From contig JAHZIX010000018.1 of the NCBI GenBank assembly GCA_022601195.1, forward strand, positions 124,001 through 188,000: DNA of 64,000 bases, given 5' to 3'. Positions 1-9,505 of the stretch are shown here, in pieces. This DNA is from Deltaproteobacteria bacterium. Lineage in GTDB: Bacteria > Acidobacteriota > Thermoanaerobaculia > Multivoradales > JAHZIX01. Each line of letters opens with the position of its first letter. The first letter of the stretch is position 1. Below the pieces are notes generated by a model. It saw nothing but the letters and a program-made list of their open reading frames with translations, searched no databases and was not told the DNA's origin. The position numbers and the translations under genes are program-made.

Positions 1-1442
1 TCGAGAGCCTGGTGTTGTCCGTTATCGGGGGCGGGCTCGGAGCCGTGCTGGGAAACAAGGCCACCCAAGCACTCTTTTCGGCTTTTTCGGAGTACCTACC
101 GGCCAGCATGGTGCCTTCCATGGACGGCCGCGTGCTGCTCTTCACCTTAGCCATTTCCATCGCAGCGGGCCTGGTCTTCGGCATCCTGCCAGCGCAACAG
201 GCGAGCCGTCTAGACCTCAGCCAAGCCCTCAGCGAAGGGGGAAGAGGGGGAGCCAGTAGCCGGCGGAAACGGTGGATCACCCGCTCCTTGGTGGTGGCAC
301 AAATGGCGGGAGCCTTGATCATGCTGAGCGGCGCCGCTCTGCTGGTACGCTCCTTTCTCGAGCTGCAACGGGCGGAACCGGGCTTTGAGGAAAAGAACCT
401 GCTGACTTTTCAAATGGTGCTGCCCCAACAGGCCTACCCGGACGACGAACGGGTCGCCGCCTTCTACGATCAGCTCACCGAGTCCCTGGCAGCTCTGCCC
501 GGAGCCTCGAGCGCTTCTTCCACCACCGTCTTGCCTCGCTCTCCCCTGCCCCCTTCCACTACCTTTTACCTAGGTAGTCACAGCGGCACCGAAAACGAGG
601 CTCTTTCCGCAACTTTTATCGGTGTGGGAGAAAGCTATCTACAAACTCTGGAAGTCCCCCTCCTCCAAGGACGCGCCTTGGACCGCCGCGACCACAGCAC
701 AACTCAAGCCGTCGTCGTGGTCAACCGTGCCATGGCAGATCGCTTTTGGCCCAACCAGGATCCTCTCGGAACCAATATCCATCTCCACGGTGCTCCCCGG
801 CAAATCGTCGGCGTGGTCGGCAATGTGCAGCAGGACATGTTGGTCAGCACCGACGAGGGCTTCGCCCCCATCGTCTATTTGCCCCAGGGCCAAATGCCTT
901 CCCGCATCATGAGTCTGGTCATCCGAACCCAAGGAGATCCCATGGCGCTCGCCCCGGGAGTTCGAGAGACCCTCAGCCACCTCGATCCGAACCTCAGTGC
1001 TTCCCAATTGCAGTCTATGGAGAAGTATGTCGGCCAGTTTTTTCTCGGCATGGAGATGATCAACAAATTGTTGGTCGCTGCAGGCATCGTCGCCTTGCTC
1101 CTCGCTTCGGTGGGTATCTACGGAGTGATCGCTTTTTCCGTAGCTCAACGAACCCAGGAAATCGGCATCCGTATGGCGGTGGGAGCTCGCCAGCGAGACG
1201 TCCTACGCCAAGTCACCTGGGAAGGCCTCGTCCTCGCTCTCATCGGCTTCGTCATCGGCCTACCCGTGGTGTTTGCCCTCACCATCGCATTGAGCCGCCT
1301 GCTTTCCGGCCTCAGCTCCGTCTCTCCAGGAACCACCGGCGTGGTCGCCTTCGTGCTCTTACTCATTGCTTTAGCCGCCAGCGCCATTCCCGCCTATCGT
1401 GCGTCTCATTTGGACCCCCTAGAAGCTCTGCGGCAAGATTGA
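1..1442 (+). CDS. ADOP/MacB-type ABC transporter permease, C-terminal part (5' end outside window)
   Basis: Frame is open from the window edge (codons from position 3) to TGA at 1440-1442, so this is the C-terminal part of a larger gene. The visible protein has a membrane stretch, the conserved ILPA segment followed by a linker rich in G and R, a second periplasmic MacB-like core domain, and a C-terminal FtsX unit with three hydrophobic helices and the motif RTQEIGIRMAVGA near the last third. It ends in YRASHLDPLEALRQD, the usual end of this family. These ~800-aa proteins carry two FtsX halves and are abundant in Acidobacteriota. Their substrate is unknown; a matching ATPase (MacB/LolD type) would act with it. 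A full-length relative lies at 10018-12435. Confidence 0.93.
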   Translation, partial: ESLVLSVIGGGLGAVLGNKATQALFSAFSEYLPASMVPSMDGRVLLFTLAISIAAGLVFGILPAQQASRLDLSQALSEGGRGGASSRRKRWITRSLVVAQMAGALIMLSGAALLVRSFLELQRAEPGFEEKNLLTFQMVLPQQAYPDDERVAAFYDQLTESLAALPGASSASSTTVLPRSPLPPSTTFYLGSHSGTENEALSATFIGVGESYLQTLEVPLLQGRALDRRDHSTTQAVVVVNRAMADRFWPNQDPLGTNIHLHGAPRQIVGVVGNVQQDMLVSTDEGFAPIVYLPQGQMPSRIMSLVIRTQGDPMALAPGVRETLSHLDPNLSASQLQSMEKYVGQFFLGMEMINKLLVAAGIVALLLASVGIYGVIAFSVAQRTQEIGIRMAVGARQRDVLRQVTWEGLVLALIGFVIGLPVVFALTIALSRLLSGLSSVSPGTTGVVAFVLLLIALAASAIPAYRASHLDPLEALRQD

Positions 1443-1616
1443 AGTGAAGAGCTAGCGAGGGATAGGCAGTCGGTGGGCACCTCCCAGCCCCCGGTAGCCA
1501 CCTCGTCCTTCGGTGCGCAGGTCCAGGATGCGCGCCGCCCTTGGCCATTGGACGCCATCCCGGACGGCTGCTAAATTACCCTCGGTCCTTTAACCTGCAC
1601 CGAGAGGTACCCCCAG

Positions 1617-3470
1617 ATGACCGAGTCCACCAAGCTGCCCCCGGAGATGTCTCCTTCCCATTACATCGAGCGAGTGAATCTGGAGACGGGAGAGGTCATC
1701 GACCGCGAAATCCTGCCGAAGCAACTCTTGGTGAGTCACCACCGGGACTACCACATCGTCGACGTACAGGCGCGACGCTTCATGAGCCGCTTGATGAAAG
1801 AGACCGGAGATGAGGATCTCGTCCGCCAACGCATGAAAAAAGTGCGGGCCATGGGGCACAAGACGGCGGAGATGGTCGCCAAGGCCTTGAGGCGCAAGGA
1901 TCCGCAGGAGATCTCCAAAGCTCTCTTTGGGCTCAAGGAGAAGGAGTATTTCTTTCGCTACAAGAAGCACCCAGCAACCCGAGAGGAGATCGATGCTCTT
2001 CTCGAAGAGCTCCAAGAGCAGGCCGCAACCAAGTTGGCCGCCATCAGTCAGGATGGCAAGCTGCCCCTGCGAGTGCTACTGACCGGGGGCACCGGCTTCG
2101 TCGGTCAGGAGATCATCTGGCAAGCGGCCAACGACCCGGATATTGCCGAAATGGTGGTGTTGATTCGCCCCAAGGAAATCCGCGACCGAAAGACCAAAGA
2201 AGTCATCGAAGTCCATACTCCGGCTCGCCGCGGCGAGGACCTCTTGAAGCGACTCTGGCTCGATACTCCGGAGCTGTCGGCCAAGTTCCGCTTCATCGCT
2301 GGAGACGTAGAAAAACCCAACCTAGGGATCAGTGACGAAGACCTGGAAGGTCTACGGGCAACCCTCACCCACGTCATTCACTGCGCCGCCAGTGTCGCTT
2401 TCGATGATCCCTACGAAGCTTCCTTCAGCGCCAACGTCATGGGCACCCTGAACGCCTTGGAGTTCTCCCACCGCTTGCAGTCGGCGCCGGACAGCCCGTT
2501 CATCGCTCATTTGGGTATTGAGACTTCCTATATTCACGGTCGTCAGGTGAACAACGTCGCTCGGGAAGACGACATGGTTTTCCCGCGAAATTTTTACAAC
2601 AACTATTACGAGCTCACCAAGGCCATGGCCTCCATCGAAACGGAGCGCTACATTCTCAGCAAGAAGCTCCGGGTCACCCAGCTGTGCCCTGCGATCGTCA
2701 TCGGCGAATACCGAGCCGGAAACAACCGCGGCGACACCAAGGTCGTGAACGCACCGGTGAACGTCTTTGGTCGGGCTCACCAGACTCTCAAACAACCCAA
2801 GGGCAAGAGCAATTGGGTGGAACGGTCCAAGGGCACCATGATCGCCAAGATGGCTTGTGTTTTCCCCGGGGACCCTTCGGCAGAGATCAATCTCATCCCA
2901 GTAGATTGGGTGGTAGCCGGAATCATCGCGGGCCTGAAAAAGCCCAAGGCCGTGGGGCGTCGGGTTCACTTGGCTACGGACAATCGGCTTCGCTCCCAGG
3001 AGATCAAGGAAATCGTCGGTGAGGAGCTAGGGGTAGACGTCAAGCTCGCGGACCCGACGCTGCACCGCAACGTCACCTTGCCAGCCCTGGGAACGGTGCT
3101 CAAGAAGCTCAAACAGGAGCGCATCGCCAACGCTCTAGAGAAACTCGGTGCGATCTTCGGCAGCTATAGCGAATGGGGCCAACCCATCCACGAAGTTGGG
3201 CGAGACGTGAGCATCCTCGGCTTGCCGGAACAACGACCCAACTCTCGCTATGCCTTCCGCATGCTGACTCGCCACAATCGCTACGTCCAAGATTTCGGCC
3301 AGGTTCGTGACTTGGATGAGATCTCTCGCCGAGAGAAAGTCTGGTGGGACCTGTGCCACGAGCTCGAGGAGGAGACCGGTGGCCCCGTCGGTGCCATCTC
3401 CGCCGACGAGTTTCGCCGGCACCTGGCGGAAAGAATGGACCTCGAAGCCTTTGAGCGCAAGACCGGGTAG
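1617..3470 (+). CDS. SDR-family oxidoreductase, fatty-acyl-CoA-reductase-like (NAD-binding 4 / male-sterility type)
   Basis: 617 aa. After an N-terminal ~150-residue charged segment of unknown function comes an extended Rossmann domain: dinucleotide motif TGGTGFVG near residues 153-160, HCAASVAF in the middle, and the catalytic YELTK (YxxxK) near residue 330. The order matches the NAD(P)-binding domain of fatty acyl-CoA reductases and related extended SDRs, so reduction of an acyl thioester or similar lipid substrate is likely, but the substrate is not readable. The start ATG has GAGAGG about 9 nt upstream. It stands alone on its strand. The stop codon sits inside a 15-bp tandem repeat (see separate entry). 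Confidence 0.85.
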   Translation: MTESTKLPPEMSPSHYIERVNLETGEVIDREILPKQLLVSHHRDYHIVDVQARRFMSRLMKETGDEDLVRQRMKKVRAMGHKTAEMVAKALRRKDPQEISKALFGLKEKEYFFRYKKHPATREEIDALLEELQEQAATKLAAISQDGKLPLRVLLTGGTGFVGQEIIWQAANDPDIAEMVVLIRPKEIRDRKTKEVIEVHTPARRGEDLLKRLWLDTPELSAKFRFIAGDVEKPNLGISDEDLEGLRATLTHVIHCAASVAFDDPYEASFSANVMGTLNALEFSHRLQSAPDSPFIAHLGIETSYIHGRQVNNVAREDDMVFPRNFYNNYYELTKAMASIETERYILSKKLRVTQLCPAIVIGEYRAGNNRGDTKVVNAPVNVFGRAHQTLKQPKGKSNWVERSKGTMIAKMACVFPGDPSAEINLIPVDWVVAGIIAGLKKPKAVGRRVHLATDNRLRSQEIKEIVGEELGVDVKLADPTLHRNVTLPALGTVLKKLKQERIANALEKLGAIFGSYSEWGQPIHEVGRDVSILGLPEQRPNSRYAFRMLTRHNRYVQDFGQVRDLDEISRREKVWWDLCHELEEETGGPVGAISADEFRRHLAERMDLEAFERKTG

Positions 3471-3499
3471 CCCAAGACCGGGTGGCGCAAGGACCTGCA
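3455..3499 (+). repeat. Three 15-bp tandem units spanning the SDR stop codon
   Basis: Units GCGCAAGACCGGGTA (3455-3469), GCCCAAGACCGGGTG (3470-3484) and a diverged third copy GCGCAAGGACCTGCA (3485-3499). The period is exactly five codons. The TAG stop of the SDR gene (3468-3470) lies across the first junction, so the repeat continues in frame beyond the stop. Confidence 0.7.
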
Positions 3500-3723
3500 G
3501 CAACAAACAGATCCACTCAAGGCACAGCAGTCCTCGGGATGACGACCCTCTCGAGGACTTTGCTCCACCCATAGGGAAATGAAATCCAAGAGTGTGTATT
3601 CGAACCGAATCCGATAATGGAGAGATCTCAGCCGCTTTCTCTCCGTAGTCACTACGGCAAAGCATCGCAGTCGGAAGCCCTCGGCACTCTTGGGCGGTCC
3701 GTGAATGCCCTTAGGAACAACCC

Positions 3724-6606
3724 ATGATGAAAAGACAGCTCCATCTTCTGCCGTGCGCCACCGTGCTCCTCTTCCTGGCTTCCTGCGCCACCTCTCCACC
3801 TTTGGTTTCACCGCCCCCGGAACCACCTCCACTGGCAGACCCTCAAACCACCCCAGCAGCGAATCGCCTACCTACCGATCCGGCTGTGACGGTCGGCAAG
3901 CTGGCCAACGGCCTTACCTACTACCTACGCGCCAACAGCCAGCCGGAGAACCGAGCCGAGCTTCAGCTGGTCGTCAATGCCGGTTCTCTATTGGAGGAGG
4001 AAGACCAAAGAGGTCTAGCTCATTTCGTCGAGCACATGGCCTTCAACGGCACCGAGAACTTCGAGAAGGACGAGCTGATCCAATATGTGCAGTCCATTGG
4101 AATGCGCTTCGGCGCCGACCTCAACGCCTTCACCACTTTTGACGAAACCGTCTACACCCTGACCGTGCCCACCGAGGATCCCCAAGTCCTCGAGACGGGA
4201 ATGCAGATCTTGGCAGACTGGGCCCATGGCATCTCCTTCGAGGGAGAGGAGATCGACAAGGAACGAGGCGTGATCCTCGAGGAGCGGCGCCTGCGACTCG
4301 GTGCCGGAACGAGGCTATTGGACCTCCAGCTTCCAGTTCTGTTTCAGGGTTCTCGATACGCTGAGCGCATCCCCATCGGGACCGAGGAAGTTCTCGAGAA
4401 CGCTCCCTACGAGGCACTGCGGCGTTTCTACCGTACCTGGTATCGCCCAGATCTAATGGCGGTGGTTGCCGTCGGTGACTTCGAGGTGGATGCCATGCTC
4501 AGCTTGGTAGAAACCCACCTGGGAGATTTTCGAGGCCCCGACCTGGCACCGGAACGAGCCGCCTTCCCGGTTCCCGATCACAGCCAGGCTCTCTTCTCCA
4601 TCGAGACGGACCCGGAGGCGACCGAAACCGAAGTCGCGGTGTACACCAAACTTCCCAAGGCGTCGACGGGCTCCGCCGAGGACTATCGACGCTCCATTCT
4701 GGAAGTTCTCTACCACAGCATGTTCAATGGCCGACTGGGGGAAATCTCCTTGCAGCCGGATCCACCGTTTCTCTACGCCGGCTCCTCCGGCGGGAGCTTC
4801 GTGCGCAGCCGGGATGTCTACTCCTTGAGCGCCGCAGTTCGTGAAGGGGAAGTAGACCGAGGCCTAGAGGCTCTCCTCACGGAGACGCGCAGAGTCGAGA
4901 TACATGGCTTCACAGAAACCGAATTGGAACGCACCAAGACGGACTTACTGCGCTCCTACGAGCAGGCGGCATTGGAAAAGGATAAGTCTCACTCAGCCGG
5001 CTTGGCAGCGGAGTACCGCCGCAACTTCCTCAACCAGGAACCCATCCCAGGTATTGATCGGGAAGTAGCCATGGTGCGGGAATTTCTACCGGGGGTTCAG
5101 CTGGAAGAGATGAATCGACTGGCGGATGACTGGATTACCGAAGAAAACCGAGTGGTCCTGGTCACCGGGCCCGAAAAAGCAGATTCTTCACTACCCGATG
5201 AACAGCAGCTGACGCAAGTCTTCCAAGCCGTGAAGGCAAAGGAGCTGGAACCCTACATTGATAGAACTCGGGAGACCCCTCTACTTGCCCAACCTCCTGC
5301 CCCGGGAGTCGTGGTCGAGGAAAAAGAGCTGGCTGATATCGGGGTTTTGGAATGGCGTCTGGCTAACGGTGTGAAGGTGCTCCTCAAGCCGACGGACTTC
5401 AAGAATGACCAGGTGCTGATCAGTGGCTTTAGCCCCGGCGGACATTCCTTGGTGACCGATCAGGACAGCACTTCCGCCACTTTCGCTACGACTCTTCTGA
5501 CCGAGGGCGGTTTGGGAGACTTTGATCAAGTGGAGCTCGAAAAGGCGCTCACTGGCAAAGTGGCTCGAGTGGCCCCTTCCATCGACGAGCTGGAAGAAGG
5601 GGTTGCCGGGGGCGGCTCTCCCCAAGACCTGGAAACCGTACTGCAACTCATCTACCTCTATTTCACAGCACCCCGGGCGGATGAAGTCGCAGCCCAATCC
5701 TTTCTCAATCGCATGCGTCCTTTCGTCGAAAACCGCTCCGCCAGCCCCGGAGCCGTATTTCAAGACGAAATCGCCGTCGCTCTCTCCCAGGGCCATCCTC
5801 GGCGGCGACCGTTGTCCGAAGAGACTTTAGAAGAGGTCGACCTGCAAAAAGCTCTGGCCATCTACCGAGACCGTTTCGCCGACGCCAGTGATTTCACCTT
5901 CGTAGTGGTCGGCAATTTCGTCCCCTCAGCCATTCGCCCCTTGGTGGAGACGTATCTCGGCGGCCTGCCGGCCATTGGACGCGAAGAGAGCTGGAGAGAC
6001 ATCGGCGTCCGGGCCCCTTCCGGCTTGACTCGGGTAGAGGTGCGAAAGGGCCTCGAACCTAAGAGCCAGGTCGTGCTTATTTTTGACCAAGACGCCACCT
6101 GGACCCGTCAACAACATCAAACCATGGCGACTCTCATGGATGTACTCCAGGAACGGCTGCGGGAAGAGATGCGGGAAGAACAGGGATCTGTCTATGGGGT
6201 CTCGGTTTCCGGCTCCATCATTCGGGAGCCATGGCAACACGCTCGGGTATCGATTTCCTTCGGCTGCTCACCGGACCGGGTCGAGACGCTCATCGCCACC
6301 GTCCTCCAAGAGATTCGCCGTATTCAAGAGGAAGGTCCCGACGAAACCTATCTGACCAAGGCCCAGGAAGCACAGCTACGACAACGAGAGACCTTGGTCC
6401 GGGAGAACGCATTCTGGGTTGCGATTCTCTCCGCTTACACCAAACACGGCGACGACTACCGCTTGATCCCCGAATTCGAGGCCCTGGTCAACTCCGTGGA
6501 TGCAGAAGGAGTCCGACAGGCGGCTCGTGCCTATCTGGATACCGACTCCTATCTCCGGGCGGTATTGTGGCCGGAAGAAACCAACTTCGTGGAGGCTGCT
6601 CCGTAG
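3724..6606 (+). CDS. M16-family zinc metallopeptidase, PqqL-like lipoprotein
   Basis: 960 aa with a lipoprotein signal: basic start, hydrophobic run and lipobox LASC at about residues 17-20, followed by a Pro-rich linker. The inverted zinc motif HFVEH (HxxEH) is at residues 100-104 and the distal glutamate is in ERGVILEE near 180-187. Two M16 catalytic-fold halves and two inactive halves fit the length, as in single-chain PqqL/pitrilysin-like enzymes of about 930-960 aa. It probably degrades small peptides in the periplasm from the outer or inner membrane surface. The start is ATG at 3724 or the adjacent ATG at 3727, with AGGA upstream. The lipid kinase gene begins 70 bp downstream. Confidence 0.93.
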   Translation: MMKRQLHLLPCATVLLFLASCATSPPLVSPPPEPPPLADPQTTPAANRLPTDPAVTVGKLANGLTYYLRANSQPENRAELQLVVNAGSLLEEEDQRGLAHFVEHMAFNGTENFEKDELIQYVQSIGMRFGADLNAFTTFDETVYTLTVPTEDPQVLETGMQILADWAHGISFEGEEIDKERGVILEERRLRLGAGTRLLDLQLPVLFQGSRYAERIPIGTEEVLENAPYEALRRFYRTWYRPDLMAVVAVGDFEVDAMLSLVETHLGDFRGPDLAPERAAFPVPDHSQALFSIETDPEATETEVAVYTKLPKASTGSAEDYRRSILEVLYHSMFNGRLGEISLQPDPPFLYAGSSGGSFVRSRDVYSLSAAVREGEVDRGLEALLTETRRVEIHGFTETELERTKTDLLRSYEQAALEKDKSHSAGLAAEYRRNFLNQEPIPGIDREVAMVREFLPGVQLEEMNRLADDWITEENRVVLVTGPEKADSSLPDEQQLTQVFQAVKAKELEPYIDRTRETPLLAQPPAPGVVVEEKELADIGVLEWRLANGVKVLLKPTDFKNDQVLISGFSPGGHSLVTDQDSTSATFATTLLTEGGLGDFDQVELEKALTGKVARVAPSIDELEEGVAGGGSPQDLETVLQLIYLYFTAPRADEVAAQSFLNRMRPFVENRSASPGAVFQDEIAVALSQGHPRRRPLSEETLEEVDLQKALAIYRDRFADASDFTFVVVGNFVPSAIRPLVETYLGGLPAIGREESWRDIGVRAPSGLTRVEVRKGLEPKSQVVLIFDQDATWTRQQHQTMATLMDVLQERLREEMREEQGSVYGVSVSGSIIREPWQHARVSISFGCSPDRVETLIATVLQEIRRIQEEGPDETYLTKAQEAQLRQRETLVRENAFWVAILSAYTKHGDDYRLIPEFEALVNSVDAEGVRQAARAYLDTDSYLRAVLWPEETNFVEAAP

Positions 6607-6676
6607 CTCCCTTGGGACGCCGGAGATGTCAGCACCTCCCGTGTCTCGGAGCACCAGCCGACGAGGAGGGGGGACA

Positions 6677-7597
6677 GTGAACGCGGCTCTTTGGTTGGTC
6701 AATCCGGCAGCCGGCGGCGGCCGAGCCGAGGGAGTCTGGGACCGACTCGTTGCGACGAACCCGGAGTTGCAGAATGCCCTAGTGGTTCGCGACTCGGATC
6801 CAGCGGTAGCGGCTCAAAAGCTCGATGAGCATCTGGAGCGCCGTACTTCCGGCAGTCAGGGGAAGGCCATCGAAAGAGTCGTGGCCGTAGGGGGAGACGG
6901 TACGGTACACCTGGCTGCCAACCGCTTGCTCCACCTCGGCCTCGGCCACCAAATCGCTCTCGGCTTGATTCCGGCCGGTACCGGCTCCGATCTGGCTCGA
7001 TCCCTCGGCTTGCCCACCCAACCCAAGCGCGCGCTCGAGATCCTGCGCACAGCAAAACCCCAATCCCTGGATGCCCTCGAAGTGGCGACCTCGAATGGCC
7101 ACCGGAGCTACTCCATCAATATCGCTTCCGCCGGTCTGTCCGGGCAGGTCAACGAAAAGGTCAACGCTCTTTCCCGCAAGGGTTCCTTGGCCTACCTCAC
7201 CGCCACTTTGTCGGCCTTGAGGAGCTACCGAGCCGTATCTTGCCGTGTCGAGATCGACGGCAAACCCTGGTGGCAGGGCCCTATCTTGCTCCTGGCCATC
7301 GCCAACGGTCGCTTCTTCGGAAAGGGAATGAAGGTGGCCCCCAAGGCTCAGCTCCAGGACGGTCTTGCTGACATCGTCCTGGTCAAAGGAATGCCACGCT
7401 GGCGCCTGCTCCTGCAGTTACCCCGCGTCTATCTGGGGACCCACCTGAGCAGCCCCTTCGTGGCCTGGGCCCGGGGCCGGGAAGTCCGCATCGAACCGCT
7501 CGAGCCTCTTCCCCTCTTCGATCTTGATGGGGAGGCCATGGCATCTGGCCCTGCTCAGGTGCGAGTCCTTCCCGACGCTCTACACTTTCTTTGGTAG
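6677..7597 (+). CDS. Diacylglycerol kinase catalytic-domain lipid kinase (YegS/DagK/LCB5 family)
   Basis: 306 aa from the GTG at 6677, chosen because GAGGAGGG lies 7 nt upstream and the protein then opens with the family's first motif, VNPAAGGG. The frame is open further upstream (ATG at 6626), but that stretch has no family resemblance. GGDGT of the nucleotide-binding site is near residues 72-76 and PAGTGSD near 99-105. The enzyme would phosphorylate diacylglycerol or a related lipid at the inner face of the membrane, feeding phosphatidic acid back to phospholipid synthesis. It follows the M16 gene on the same strand and may be cotranscribed with it. Confidence 0.92.
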   Translation: MNAALWLVNPAAGGGRAEGVWDRLVATNPELQNALVVRDSDPAVAAQKLDEHLERRTSGSQGKAIERVVAVGGDGTVHLAANRLLHLGLGHQIALGLIPAGTGSDLARSLGLPTQPKRALEILRTAKPQSLDALEVATSNGHRSYSINIASAGLSGQVNEKVNALSRKGSLAYLTATLSALRSYRAVSCRVEIDGKPWWQGPILLLAIANGRFFGKGMKVAPKAQLQDGLADIVLVKGMPRWRLLLQLPRVYLGTHLSSPFVAWARGREVRIEPLEPLPLFDLDGEAMASGPAQVRVLPDALHFLW

Positions 7598-7692
7598 TCC
7601 GGTTCTGGTGAGACACCTTATCGATAGGATCGAGAGATCTCTACCCATTCAAATCTGCACATAGGCTCCGGTAACTTGATTCATACCAGTCA

Positions 7693-7756
7693 TTTGCCTA
7701 TCCTTGGCCAGGGAAGGAGCAGACTTTGCCTATCCTTGCCCAGGGAGGGGACAGAC
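7693..7756 (+). repeat. 32-bp tandem duplication covering the ribosome-binding region
   Basis: Two copies, 7693-7724 and 7725-7756, agree at 28 of 32 positions. Both begin TTTGCCTATCCTTG and end CAGAC. Each carries a purine-rich SD-like block (GGGAAGGAG in copy 1, GGGAGGGG in copy 2). The second block serves the ATG at 7758. The duplication therefore doubles the translation-initiation region. Confidence 0.85.
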
Positions 7757-7757
7757 T

Positions 7758-8648
7758 ATGTTGATTGCAGTCGCAGAAGCTCTGGATTCGAATCAGGAGT
7801 TCCTGGAGAGTCATCTCGACCGATGGGGATTTGAAAGCACCTTCTTTTCTACCGGTGCCGCGGTCCTCCAACGCTTCCAACAAGAGTCAGCTCCGAGGAT
7901 TCTCCTGGTGAGCTGGGACATTCCCGGCCCCGCTGCTCTCGAAGTCTGCCGACGACTTCGAGACGGGCAGGAGAACCAGGCGGTTCACATCATCGCCTTG
8001 GTAGGCCGTGCTCGTTGTCACGAAGCCCTCGAAGCTCTGCGAGAAGGTCTGGTGGACGATTGCGTCCTCTCTCCCGTCGATGCCTACTCCCTGGAGGCCC
8101 GCCTAGCGGTCGCTCGCAAAAGCCTAGCTCTACGGGGTCGCCTCGCACGGACAGAGTCCGAGCTCGAGTCCCAGGCTCTGAAAGATGGCCTGACAGGATT
8201 GTGGAACCGCGACGCTTGCCTCTCCTTTTTACGCCGAGAGCTCGCGGTAAGCCAACGCGACGGCAACTCCGTGGGCGCTGTCATTCTGGACCTTCCCGCC
8301 CTGCGAGAAGTCAACCAAGTGCACGGCTTCGAGGTAGGAAACCAAGTCCTCTGCTCCATCTCCGAAAAGCTGCGCACCGCTGTGCGAACGACGGATTGGG
8401 CAGGCCGTTTCTCCGGTCAACAATTACTCGTAGTTCTTCCCAATTGTAGTGAGCTGAGGGCTCAGAGCGTTGCTTGGCGCCTACGCCAGTTGGTGCGAGA
8501 AGTCTTTGAGAAGGCAGCCATCACCGAATCCCGAAAGATTCACTGCGGTGCCATCGCGGCGGAGACTGGGGATGGCGACCTGGATCGATTCGTCGCCAAC
8601 CTCTTGGCAGACCTCACCGCTCGTTCCTTGGCCGAAGACGACTCCTGA
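7758..8648 (+). CDS. REC-GGDEF protein with degenerate receiver and degenerate cyclase site
   Basis: 296 aa from the ATG at 7758 (SD GGAGGGG upstream). N-terminal ~125 residues resemble a response-regulator receiver, but at the expected phospho-Asp position the segment reads LLVSWDIPG: a Ser stands where LLDWMLPG proteins have Asp. The C-terminal half follows the GGDEF fold (LTGLWNRDACLSFL, then VGAVILDLPALREVN), yet the signature loop reads RFSGQQL in place of R-x-GGDEF, near residue 217-221. Both phosphotransfer and c-di-GMP synthesis look lost. A role as a protein-interaction or nucleotide-sensing scaffold is inference. No histidine kinase is adjacent. Confidence 0.88.
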   Translation: MLIAVAEALDSNQEFLESHLDRWGFESTFFSTGAAVLQRFQQESAPRILLVSWDIPGPAALEVCRRLRDGQENQAVHIIALVGRARCHEALEALREGLVDDCVLSPVDAYSLEARLAVARKSLALRGRLARTESELESQALKDGLTGLWNRDACLSFLRRELAVSQRDGNSVGAVILDLPALREVNQVHGFEVGNQVLCSISEKLRTAVRTTDWAGRFSGQQLLVVLPNCSELRAQSVAWRLRQLVREVFEKAAITESRKIHCGAIAAETGDGDLDRFVANLLADLTARSLAEDDS

Positions 8649-9265
8649 GGGGCTTTCTCCACTCCAGTTTCTGCCAAGTACACCCAGTGACGGGCTAGGC
8701 CAAACTAGCCCAGTTCACTGACAAAGCTCCCCTCGTCTCACCGCCTCCCGTTAGCTAGGTCCGTGCAAAGTCTTCTTCCTGGAGTGCTCACTCCAGCTCT
8801 TCCGGGTTGTTAGCACCTCCATAGGAAAGGTGCTATCAAGAGAGAGGAGGTTTAGGTTTCCCGAAATCTCCGGCATTTTGGAACCAGAGGCCTCAGAAAG
8901 AATTCCCCCTCCTATTTATTGAAGGCGCTAATTCGGTCAAAAACTGTCAGCAATAGAAAATCACGTTGAGTTTCCAGCAAAGATCCGTCGATCCTGCGTC
9001 CATTGAAATTCCACCCTGCCAAGAGGTTTCGAAGATCAATCTTCTCTCAAAGCGAGGGATCCAGGAAATCAATCCTCAGACTCCGAGCCAAGTTCCGCGT
9101 CCAAACAAGACGCAGGAGAAGCGAGATGTTGCTGCCAACAACGATGCCTCCGGTGTTGTGTCCCCCTCGAGGGGTAGCCCCATCCGGAGAAAAGCATGAA
9201 AATCCCGGAGTCGAGCCATGTGTAACACAAAAGTGCTACTCTTTCCGAGGAGGTATCGTGAGCTC
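8649..9265. other. Non-coding interval with short inverted repeats
   Basis: About 620 bp without a credible gene. Visible structure: an inverted repeat TAGCACCT/AGGTGCTA (8811-8818 and 8828-8835, 9-nt loop), a short GGAGTG/CACTCC hairpin at 8781-8794, and a perfect 12-bp palindrome CCCCTCGAGGGG at 9163-9174. None is followed by a T-run, so none is a clear terminator. It presumably includes the promoter of the toxin-antitoxin pair. Confidence 0.5.
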
Positions 9266-9496
9266 ATGGCCAAACAGATCACCCTAAGACGGAGCGGCGG
9301 ATCCATCAGTGCCACCCTGCCAAAAGCGTTGGTGGAGCGATTCCATCTCGAAGCGGGTGACTCCGTATCTGTCATCGAAACGGATACCGGCATTCTTCTT
9401 CTTACCCCCTTCGACCCAGATTTTGCAGAAGGCTTGAAGGCCTACTCCCAAGGCGCTCGGAAATATATGAACGCCCTCAAAGAGCTATCGAAGTAG
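9266..9496 (+). CDS. AbrB/MazE-type antitoxin
   Basis: 76 aa. The first ~50 residues form a SpoVT/AbrB swapped-hairpin DNA-binding domain (AKQITLRRSGGSISATLPKA, then LEAGDSVSVIETDTGILL). The C-terminal tail would neutralise the toxin. Start ATG 9266 was chosen over the upstream in-frame ATG at 9218 because the domain starts there; GAGGAGG lies 12 nt upstream. The toxin gene begins 9 nt after the stop, the usual antitoxin-first operon order, so autoregulation through the AbrB domain is expected. Confidence 0.88.
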   Translation: MAKQITLRRSGGSISATLPKALVERFHLEAGDSVSVIETDTGILLLTPFDPDFAEGLKAYSQGARKYMNALKELSK

Positions 9497-9505
9497 GCCT
9501 GAGAG

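Noticed and set aside
8966..9287. Two overlapping small plus-strand frames (77 and 94 aa)
   Set aside because: No credible start signals, no family features; they overlap each other and the antitoxin start.
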